DNA of 64,000 bases from the NCBI GenBank assembly GCA_900468285.1, contig UBTF01000012.1, positions 124,001 through 188,000 of the forward strand, given 5' to 3'. The notes beneath the pieces are model-generated. The model had not been told where the DNA came from and searched no databases. It worked only from the letters and a program-made list of their open reading frames with translations. Origin of the DNA: Hyphomicrobiales bacterium. GTDB lineage: Bacteria; Pseudomonadota; Alphaproteobacteria; Rhizobiales; Rhizobiaceae. Position numbers and translations under genes: made by a program. Of the stretch, positions 57,874-64,000 are shown one piece after another (the stretch's first letter is position 1; the number at the start of each line of letters is the position of its first letter).

Positions 57874-59436
57874 CTATCTCCTGTTGAATTCCGGGGAAGA
57901 AAGCGCAAGCGTCATGCCGCTCGCACGATTGGGCGCCTGGCTGACCACACGGATCGTGTCGTCTCTGGCCATGTCCGCCAACGCGACTTCCAGAAGCTTT
58001 CGCGGCTCCATGTCGCCGCCAAGCGTGTTCGATGCCTTGCGCGCCCACAGGATACGCTCGCTCATCTGGCTTGGAGAGAGCCAGGAAGCGACACCCTCCT
58101 CAAATCCCGCGGGACTTGGCGGCTGCCAGACGGGTTGGCCCATGCGGCGCAGCGACGCCAGCGTCAGCGTTCGTGCCAGACTCTGCCTGTTGGCGGGCTT
58201 CTGAATTTTCGCGCCAGCGCCTTGCGCTTCCGGACCGAGCTTCTCGGCTGCCATGCCTCCGCTTGGTGGGGCCTTGGATTGCACGCTGTCGGCACCAGCC
58301 ATATCACCCATGCCAGGTCGCACCAAACCTTCGGGGACTGGCCTTGCGGCCTCGTCGTCACCGGATGGAGACAATCGCTGCTCCCAGTTTTTCCGGTTGA
58401 TGCCGAATGCCCGCAGCCCGGAAACCACAAAGTCAAATGGCAGCTTCATCTTACGGCCCGGATCGCTCCAGGCACGCGGCTGATTCAGCATGGCCGCATA
58501 GACCTTGATGAGGTTGCCATCACTGGCTTTCCACTCTTTCACCATGGCACCGACAACATCCATGGGAGGATCGTCGGCGATAAAATGTGTGACCAGCTTT
58601 CGACAGACATGCAGCGCGGTCTCCGGGCGCGTCGCCAGATCGTCGAGCATCGCAAGGCAATCATCCGCGGTGCGCTTGCGGCCTCCATAGGACACGCCGA
58701 GAACCTTGATCTTACCGGGTTCCGCCATGCGCGGCCGAAACAGCATTTCGTAACGGTCATCCACCGTCATGCCTGTCAGCACCAAGGCCGCCGAGCGCAC
58801 ATCCTGCTGCGTATAGCCGCTGCCAGCGCCCATGGTGTGCAGTTCCAGCAATTCGCGGCCCAGATTTTCATTGAGGCCACGCTTCTGGCGCTCAGCCGCA
58901 ACCGAATCCGGTCCGGTCGATCTGTTCTGGTCGAGATAGATCAGCATCGCGGGATGCAACACGGCAGCCTGAAGCAAGTCGCGAAACCGACCGGCAAGAT
59001 GCGGTCGAATCGCCTCGACCTCATAAAGCGGAGTGAGCGCTCGCATCGGTAGCGACTTGTGAGCGTTGACGGAGAAGTGGTCCGTCCAGAAGGCGGCAAG
59101 ACGTTCATGTAAGCCGTAGGGCGAGAAAACCGACTGCATGACACGGGCGGTGCTGTCGCGTTGCAAACTCTGCTCGGCTTTTTTCTGCAGGGCGCGGCGC
59201 GCATCGCGATCACGCTCGCCACCATTGTTGGCGGGACGGATAGCGACCAACCCATCCGCAAGATCATCGGCCCGCTGGCGCGCGGCAAGCACTCCGCCCA
59301 CCGGAAAAAACGCATCCTTCAAAGGCGCATCGGCAAGCTGAACCAAGAGGTCATCGACATTCTGCGTGAGAACCTGGCCCGGCGAAAGGCCATAGCCATA
59401 GCGGATCGCCGCTATCGTTGGAGAAAAGGGAGCCAT
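57874..59436 (-). CDS. DUF1800 domain protein
   Basis: A 520-residue DUF1800 protein, of unknown function, nearly always next to DUF1501. Characteristic segments include RMAEPGKIKVLGVSYGGRKR, GRELLELHTMGAGSGYTQQDV and HFSVNAHKSLPM. An N-terminal signal is not obvious (MAPFSPTIAAIRYGYG). It is upstream of DUF1501 with a 5-base gap, so both are cotranscribed. A role with an exported partner is likely but unknown. Confidence 0.92.
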   Translation of the reverse strand: MAPFSPTIAAIRYGYGLSPGQVLTQNVDDLLVQLADAPLKDAFFPVGGVLAARQRADDLADGLVAIRPANNGGERDRDARRALQKKAEQSLQRDSTARVMQSVFSPYGLHERLAAFWTDHFSVNAHKSLPMRALTPLYEVEAIRPHLAGRFRDLLQAAVLHPAMLIYLDQNRSTGPDSVAAERQKRGLNENLGRELLELHTMGAGSGYTQQDVRSAALVLTGMTVDDRYEMLFRPRMAEPGKIKVLGVSYGGRKRTADDCLAMLDDLATRPETALHVCRKLVTHFIADDPPMDVVGAMVKEWKASDGNLIKVYAAMLNQPRAWSDPGRKMKLPFDFVVSGLRAFGINRKNWEQRLSPSGDDEAARPVPEGLVRPGMGDMAGADSVQSKAPPSGGMAAEKLGPEAQGAGAKIQKPANRQSLARTLTLASLRRMGQPVWQPPSPAGFEEGVASWLSPSQMSERILWARKASNTLGGDMEPRKLLEVALADMARDDTIRVVSQAPNRASGMTLALSSPEFNRR

Positions 59437-59558
59437 GTTTTGCTACTCCGACCAACTTCAAGTCAGGGAAGGATCACAGCCAATTCCGGCGAAAAAGCTG
59501 CGAAACAATGGCGATTTGCCGACATGGACAATTTGTAATTCGGCGGACGTACATCTTG

Positions 59559-59575
59559 CCGCAGTGACAATGCGG
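59559..59575 (+). promoter_or_regulatory. Short dyad CCGCA-N7-TGCGG upstream of DUF2946 gene
   Basis: Five-base arms with a 7-base spacer, 24 bases upstream of the DUF2946 start. It is a candidate operator by position only. Confidence 0.3.
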
Positions 59576-59598
59576 AAAAATTGTGGCACGTCGGCGCC

Positions 59599-60003
59599 AT
59601 GAGGCTTGTTCGCGACATCATGCAGGATAGAAGCTCGGCTGGCGCTATCGCCATGCTGGCGCTTTTGCTTTTCCTGCTACAGGGCCTCGCCAACGGATTT
59701 ACAAACGGCGCCATGGCTTCAGCGGCGCTGGCGGCAGATGAGATCATCTGCTCCATGCACACGCAGGGCGGGGCATCCGAAAAGCAGGACCCGGCGGGGA
59801 AGCTCGCGAATAACTGCTGCGGGACCATGTGCCGCCTGGCATCCGCCTCCGGCGCTGCAATACCCAGCCCGGTCATCGAGTTTATTCCTGCCCAACTGCA
59901 GACGATCCTGCTCCACTTCCAACCCTTCACGGAAGTTCTTTCACCGCCTTCGCCGAACCTTGGTTCACGGCCGCGCGGACCACCCTTCGCCAGAGATGTT
60001 TGA
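59599..60003 (+). CDS. DUF2946 family Cys-containing membrane protein
   Basis: A 134-residue protein from the ATG at 59599 (MRLVRDIMQDRSSAGAIAML); a TTG further upstream is also in frame. One hydrophobic segment is followed by a cysteine-rich stretch (ICSMH ... NNCCGTMC) that could bind metal. DUF2946 proteins often lie beside PepSY or TonB-receptor genes, and here the next gene is PepSY. A metal-linked role (copper or iron) is inferred. Confidence 0.7.
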   Translation: MRLVRDIMQDRSSAGAIAMLALLLFLLQGLANGFTNGAMASAALAADEIICSMHTQGGASEKQDPAGKLANNCCGTMCRLASASGAAIPSPVIEFIPAQLQTILLHFQPFTEVLSPPSPNLGSRPRGPPFARDV

Positions 60004-60081
60004 GATCACCATGGCCCATGCGCCACGTCGAGAGGCGTAGCGCATTTCGCCGTCTTTCCTCATTCTTCTGCGGAGACATTC

Positions 60082-61494
60082 ATGTCCGTTACCACCTCGT
60101 TCGAGGATGCGCGCCAATCGGCAGCCTCCTCCATCAACCTCTATCGCGCTGTCTGGCGATGGCATTTCTATGCCGGGCTCTTCGTGCTGCCCTTCATGAT
60201 TTCACTCGCCGTTACCGGCGCGCTCTATCTCTTCAGGGATGAAATCGACGCGATAATCCATTCCGATCTCAAGCGCATCGAAGCTGTACAGAACGCACCA
60301 AAGGCCGCTCCGTCTGCGATCATCGACGCCGCCATGGCAGCCGTTCCCGGTACGGTTCTCAAATACACGACGCCGACGGACCCCGGCGCTTCGACGGAAA
60401 TCACCATAAAGGCGTCTGATGGCAAGCGGGCCGTCTACGTCAATACATATAGCGGAAAGGTGCTTGGTTCCTTGCCGGATCGCGGCACTGTCATGTGGAC
60501 CATACGCTATCTGCACAGTCTGAAATATTTCGGGACCTATACGCGGTATCTTATCGAAATAGCCGCTGGCTGGTCGATCCTGCTTGTGGCAACCGGCATC
60601 TATCTCTGGTGGCCGCGCAACCAGACAGGCGGCGTCGTCACCGTCCGCGGGACGCCGAAAAAGCGCGTTTTCTGGCGCGACACCCACGCCGTGATCGGAG
60701 CCTTCGTTGGCCTGTTCATCGTTTTCCTTGCCGTAACGGGTATGCCATGGTCCGGCATCTGGGGCGCGAAGGTCAATGAATGGGCAAACGGCAACAATTT
60801 CGGTTATCCCGCAGGCGTTCGGGTAGATGTTCCAATGTCCGGTACGCATCTGGATGACGTGGCAAAAACCACCTGGTCACTCGAGCAGGCACAGGTGCCG
60901 ATGTCCGCAGGGCACGATCACGGACAGCATTCCGAAACTCCCGCGCCCGTCGCGACAGGCGCTGACATTACGAACGCACCGATCGGCATCGACAACGCAA
61001 TCTCACGCTTTGATGCTTTGGGGCTGCACGCGGGATATACGGTCGCAATGCCGACGACACCGACCGGCGTCTACAGCGGCTCTGTCTATCCCGATGACCT
61101 TGCCAAGCAACGGGTAGTTCATCTGGATCAATATACCGGCAAGCCGCTCATCGACATGAGCTATGCCGATTACGGGCCGCTCGGCAAAGGCCTGGAATGG
61201 GGAATCAACGTCCATATGGGCCAGCAATTCGGGCTGACAAACCAGATCATTCTGGCGCTCGCCTGCCTCGGCATCGTCCTTCTGGCCGTATCCGGCGGTG
61301 TCATGTGGTGGAAACGTCGCCCCAAAGGCTCGTTTGGCGTTCCGCCCCTGCCGCAGGACAAACGCGTCCTGCGCGGGTTGATCGCTCTGCTAGCCATTGG
61401 CGGAATCATTTTTCCGCTGGTGGGAATAAGCCTGCTGGTCATGCTGGTTCTGGATCTCGCTGTTCAAAATGCGAGCCGGCGCAAAGCCCACTGA
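60082..61494 (+). CDS. PepSY-domain membrane protein (PiuB-type)
   Basis: A 470-residue inner-membrane protein with about four or five helices (for example FYAGLFVLPFMISLAVTGALY). PepSY regions lie in the periplasmic loops, and a His-rich loop, AGHDHGQHSE, is near residue 275. Members of this family assist siderophore or metal reduction and transport. It follows DUF2946 by 78 bases on the same strand and ends at a stem-loop. Confidence 0.88.
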   Translation: MSVTTSFEDARQSAASSINLYRAVWRWHFYAGLFVLPFMISLAVTGALYLFRDEIDAIIHSDLKRIEAVQNAPKAAPSAIIDAAMAAVPGTVLKYTTPTDPGASTEITIKASDGKRAVYVNTYSGKVLGSLPDRGTVMWTIRYLHSLKYFGTYTRYLIEIAAGWSILLVATGIYLWWPRNQTGGVVTVRGTPKKRVFWRDTHAVIGAFVGLFIVFLAVTGMPWSGIWGAKVNEWANGNNFGYPAGVRVDVPMSGTHLDDVAKTTWSLEQAQVPMSAGHDHGQHSETPAPVATGADITNAPIGIDNAISRFDALGLHAGYTVAMPTTPTGVYSGSVYPDDLAKQRVVHLDQYTGKPLIDMSYADYGPLGKGLEWGINVHMGQQFGLTNQIILALACLGIVLLAVSGGVMWWKRRPKGSFGVPPLPQDKRVLRGLIALLAIGGIIFPLVGISLLVMLVLDLAVQNASRRKAH

Positions 61495-61498
61495 AACC

Positions 61499-61520
61499 GT
61501 GCCGGGAGCAATCCCGGCAC
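61499..61520 (+). terminator. Hairpin after PepSY gene
   Basis: The stem GTGCCGGG / CCCGGCAC has a 6-base loop and starts 5 bases after the stop. No clear T-run follows. Confidence 0.65.
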
Positions 61521-61548
61521 CCACAATCGCCTCAAAAAGAATGCCGCG

Positions 61549-62001
61549 TCAGATGCGGATCGCCGTTTCTTCCTTGGCGGTCTTGATGACGACCATCGTA
61601 TAGAAGCGGGCGACATTCGTCTCGTCGCGAAACAGCCTGTCGCAGATAGCGTCATACTCATCCATGTCCCGCAGGCGCAACATCAGCACAACGTCGGTCT
61701 CCCCGGTTACGCCATAGGCCTGCGCAACGGCCTCTTCGGCGGCGACGAGTTCCAGAAACCGGCGCATATGTTGCTCGCCATGCAGCTTCAGCTCAACCGT
61801 GACCATGGCTTTGACACCACGCCCCGCCTTGGCCGGGTTAAGAATGGCAACGATACGGTCGATGACGCCGGATTTGCGCAAACGTTGGATGCGCCTCAGG
61901 CAACTGGAAGGCGACAAGCCCACGTCGTCGGCCATCTCGACATTTGTGCGCGACGCATCGCGCTGCATCAGGTTCAACAATTTCCGATCAATCGCATCCA
62001 T
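61549..62001 (-). CDS. Lrp/AsnC-family transcriptional regulator
   Basis: A 150-residue Lrp-type regulator starting at 62001 (MDAIDRKLLNLMQRDASRTN). The N-terminal helix-turn-helix runs to about residue 55 (SPSSCLRRIQRLRKSGVID), followed by the RAM effector domain with GETDVVLMLRLRDMDEY. It is divergent from a membrane protein gene across 123 bases with a strong dyad. Confidence 0.93.
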   Translation of the reverse strand: MDAIDRKLLNLMQRDASRTNVEMADDVGLSPSSCLRRIQRLRKSGVIDRIVAILNPAKAGRGVKAMVTVELKLHGEQHMRRFLELVAAEEAVAQAYGVTGETDVVLMLRLRDMDEYDAICDRLFRDETNVARFYTMVVIKTAKEETAIRI

Positions 62002-62037
62002 GCCCGAGAGCATAGCCCGCCTCTGACGCATTGCAAT

Positions 62038-62061
62038 AAAATTGCACATTCATGCAATTTT
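62038..62061. promoter_or_regulatory. Candidate Lrp operator in the lrp gap
   Basis: A perfect inverted repeat, AAAATTGCA-N6-TGCAATTTT, over 24 bases, with a further ATTGCAAT just to its left. It lies 36 bases upstream of the lrp start and 63 upstream of the divergent gene. AT-rich dyads of this sort are usual Lrp/AsnC targets, so autoregulation plus control of the neighbour is likely. Confidence 0.65.
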
Positions 62062-62124
62062 TGACCACAAATTCGATTGGTCTCGCGGTAGCACAGTGGA
62101 CATGATTTTCGAGAGGGACCCGTG

Positions 62125-63075
62125 ATGCAAACATTCCTGAAGCACAGCCGTGAAACGCTGCACATCTATTGGCTGCTGGTCCGCATCACGGTTCCCATTA
62201 CTCTGGCGACGGAGGTGCTGTCGCGAATGGGTCTGATCGAGGTCATTTCCCCCGCCTTTGCGCCCTTCATGAACATCGTGGGATTACCGCCAGAACTGGG
62301 CCTGGCCTGGCTGACTGCAATGCTTGTGGGCATATGGGGCGCAATACCGCTGATCTTCACTTTGGTGCCTGTTCAGTCCCTCAGCGTGGCTGAGGTCACC
62401 GTCTTTTCCGCGCTGATCCTGTTTGCGCATGGATTGCCGCTGGAACAGAAGATCATCCAGAAAGCGGGCCCGTCATTCGTCGTCACAACTCTGTTGCGCA
62501 TCGTCGGTGGCCTGCTCTATGCCTTTCTGTTGCACCACATCCTCCAGGCGACAGGCGCTCTTTCCGCACCCGTCCAGCCCGGCTGGATACCCATGACAGC
62601 GACACTGGAATGGAGCGACTATTTTCTCTCGCTACTGGAAACCCTCGTCTGGATGCTTGTCATCCTCTTCGTCCTCTCCTGGAGCCTCGAAATTCTGAAA
62701 ATCACGGGGGTGATGAAGGTTCTCATGCTCGCAATTGCGCCAATCCTTCGCGTGGCGGGCATCAAGGGCGAGGCTGAACAACTGACGGCCATCGGCCTTT
62801 TTCTCGGCATATCCTACGGCGCGGGTTTCCTCATTCGAGAAGCGCAATCCGGCACGATCTCGCGGCGTCAGATTTTTCTCTCCTGCGTCTTCATGGGATT
62901 CGCCCACAGCATGATCGAAGACACTCTGCTGATGGCTTCGCTGGGCGCGGATATCGTCAGCATTCTCGTCGGAAGGCTGGTTTTCGCCGTGGCGGCAACC
63001 GCCGCCATAGCCGCTCTGCTGCACGTGTTTTACGACAAACGCATCTTGCGCGCAGGCCGGAGGAAAGAAGCGTGA
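62125..63075 (+). CDS. Nucleoside-recognition (Gate) domain membrane protein
   Basis: A 316-residue membrane protein starting at ATG 62125 after GAGAGGGACCC; a GTG just before is an alternative. It has about eight helices, with GIWGAIPLIFTLVPVQS in the first half and GISYGAGFLIREAQSG in the second, typical of Gate-domain proteins such as SpmA/YjiH. Function and substrate unknown; as neighbour of an Lrp regulator, amino acid or peptide transport is a fair guess. Confidence 0.82.
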   Translation: MQTFLKHSRETLHIYWLLVRITVPITLATEVLSRMGLIEVISPAFAPFMNIVGLPPELGLAWLTAMLVGIWGAIPLIFTLVPVQSLSVAEVTVFSALILFAHGLPLEQKIIQKAGPSFVVTTLLRIVGGLLYAFLLHHILQATGALSAPVQPGWIPMTATLEWSDYFLSLLETLVWMLVILFVLSWSLEILKITGVMKVLMLAIAPILRVAGIKGEAEQLTAIGLFLGISYGAGFLIREAQSGTISRRQIFLSCVFMGFAHSMIEDTLLMASLGADIVSILVGRLVFAVAATAAIAALLHVFYDKRILRAGRRKEA

Positions 63076-63090
63076 CTGCCTAATGTGAAG

Positions 63091-63122
63091 AGGCGGTCGC
63101 CCGTTTTTCGAGCCGACCGCCT
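63091..63122 (+). terminator. Hairpin after Gate-domain gene
   Basis: The stem AGGCGGTCG / CGACCGCCT has a 14-base T-rich loop and starts 15 bases past the stop. No 3' T-run on the plus strand. It also stands 19 bases past the stop of the convergent DMT gene. Confidence 0.5.
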
Positions 63123-63141
63123 CGCGAACAAGGCCCTGCCC

Positions 63142-63495
63142 TTACGAGCGGAACAGGAAGGATGCGCCGAAAGCGATGAGCGCAAAGCCGATGACATGGT
63201 TGATCGTCAGGCTTTCCTTCAACCAGAATACCGAAAACAGCGCGAAGACAGTCAGCGTGATGACTTCCTGCATCGTCTTCAGCTGCGCCGTCGAATAGAC
63301 TTCGGAGCCAAGGCGATTGGCTGGCACGGCGAGACAATATTCAAAAAACGCTATACCCCAGCTGGTCAGGATGGCGAAGAACAGCACGCTGCCTTTGTGC
63401 TTGAGATGTCCGTACCAGGCAAATGTCATGAAGACATTCGAGGCAATCAGCATGACGACCGGCCAGATATGCGCAGGGGTTATGGAAAAAGGCAT
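63142..63495 (-). CDS. DMT-family small membrane protein (DUF486)
   Basis: A 117-residue protein with four membrane helices starting at 63495 (MPFSITPAHIWPVVMLIASN) after AAAGGTCTGTC. The segments FFEYCLAVPANRLGS and LKTMQEVITLTVFA are characteristic of DUF486, a four-helix relative of the drug/metabolite transporters. Function unknown. The frame continues beyond 63495, but with no support. Confidence 0.9.
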   Translation of the reverse strand: MPFSITPAHIWPVVMLIASNVFMTFAWYGHLKHKGSVLFFAILTSWGIAFFEYCLAVPANRLGSEVYSTAQLKTMQEVITLTVFALFSVFWLKESLTINHVIGFALIAFGASFLFRS

Positions 63496-63744
63496 GACAG
63501 ACCTTTGAGATGGGAGGAAAATAATGAGGCAAGGGGAACCTGTTCCGGCTTGCGGCGTATTGCTTAGCGCAGGACGCAGCAAACAGGAACAGGATTTTGA
63601 CGCGCCCTGTAACCGGGTGGTGAGAGCGCGTGAAGAACGCAAAGCCTTCGCAACCGGTTCCCTGAGCTTCAACGTTTCCTGTTTGTACTCATTTTTTGTT
63701 CCCCGCCCCTTCCTTTTCAACTGGACTCTCTCCATATTCCGACA

Positions 63745-64000
63745 ATGGCCAGATCACCGAAGAAATCCCCCGACAACACCACCTCTCGCTCCGATGGCTT
63801 TGCGGAAATGCCGCAAGCCCCGTTTGAAGGCGCGCCGCTCTCCGGCAGCGTTTCGGACTGGGTAAAGCAGCTTGAAGCGGAGGCGGAAGCATCTTCTGTG
63901 GAAACGCAGCGGGAAGTCGCATCCAAGGCTGGCAAGCATCGCAAGAAAATCGAGATCGAGGCGCGCAAACAGGCGATAGAAGAGGCTGAAAAAGCCAAAA
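63745..64000 (+). CDS. uvrB: N-terminal part of probable UvrB (excinuclease ABC subunit B), partial
   Basis: An open frame that begins MARSPKKSPDNTTSRSDGF at 63745 and runs to the window edge, 85 codons. The stretch FEGAPLSGSVSDWVKQLEAE followed by Lys/Glu-rich helix matches, from memory, the extra N-terminus seen on rhizobial UvrB ahead of the conserved helicase core. The core is off the window, so the name rests on this leader and is not certain. Confidence 0.5.
   Translation, partial: MARSPKKSPDNTTSRSDGFAEMPQAPFEGAPLSGSVSDWVKQLEAEAEASSVETQREVASKAGKHRKKIEIEARKQAIEEAEKAK

Noticed and set aside
63680-63744. A LexA-like GTTC-N7-GTTC site before probable uvrB
   Set aside because: The nearest candidate, GTTC-CCCGCCC-CTTC, lacks the second G, so it is not a convincing SOS box.

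Overview
The window is a stretch of chromosomal core genome from an alphaproteobacterium of the Rhizobiaceae, most likely Agrobacterium or a close Rhizobium. The grounds are gene order and family content: a suf operon led by an IscS-like desulfurase, DUF177-plsX-fabH-ihfA-merR, glyA-nrdR-ribD-ribE-ribH-nusB, an ldtP/ldtR pair, DUF6163 beside hemB-RDD-bpt, a magnesium-type HemB, RIME-like intergenic palindromes and a motif resembling the rhizobial Irr box. I see no insertion sequence, prophage, CRISPR array or rRNA operon.

Layout. Positions 1-4.8 kb hold the minus-strand iron-sulfur operon (desulfurase, sufB, sufC, sufD cut by the left edge); its divergent promoter region carries an Irr-box-like dyad. 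From 5 to 11.5 kb are a small hydrolase, anmK, tyrS, an ABC-2 type exporter pair and an extensin-like lipoprotein. From 11.7 to 24.2 kb are rarA coupled to a Do-type protease, an LprI-like protein, a serine hydrolase, a dehydrogenase, ilvD, a LysR regulator divergent from azoR, a HlyU-family protein, ilvA and trkH. From 24.2 to 30.4 kb are tRNA-Leu, a thermonuclease-like membrane protein, merR, ihfA, fabH, plsX, DUF177, a cytochrome bc1 chaperone-like protein and a BamE-like lipoprotein. From 30.4 to 39.3 kb are hppA, an MFS transporter, and the riboflavin, nusB, nrdR and glyA block.

From 39.5 to 46.9 kb are an L,D-transpeptidase and its likely MarR regulator, then DUF6163, hemB, an RDD protein, the leucyl-transferase bpt, a DUF922 zinc-protease-like protein, a J-domain protein and an NTF2-like protein. 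From 47.0 to 49.3 kb is a looser region with tRNA-Thr, tRNA-Arg and tRNA-Pro, a nuclease-fold DUF2161 gene, a complex I accessory subunit and two very small membrane proteins, one of 48 codons. From 49.6 to 55.1 kb are a chemoreceptor and a MacAB-like exporter. From 55.1 to 64 kb are a Gre-like factor, a MYG1 protein, a DUF1501/DUF1800 secreted pair, DUF2946 with PepSY, an Lrp regulator divergent from a nucleoside-recognition (Gate) membrane protein, a DMT protein and the start of what is probably uvrB.

The main value for discovery is regulatory and in small genes. There are candidate operators for Irr, LysR, MerR and Lrp, each in the gap where its regulator or target would predict it. There is also a 110-bp dyad repeat, a probably inactive thermonuclease relative, and a PD-(D/E)xK plus winged-helix-like protein next to a tRNA. 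I found no convincing large undescribed system; most genes are ordinary housekeeping genes.
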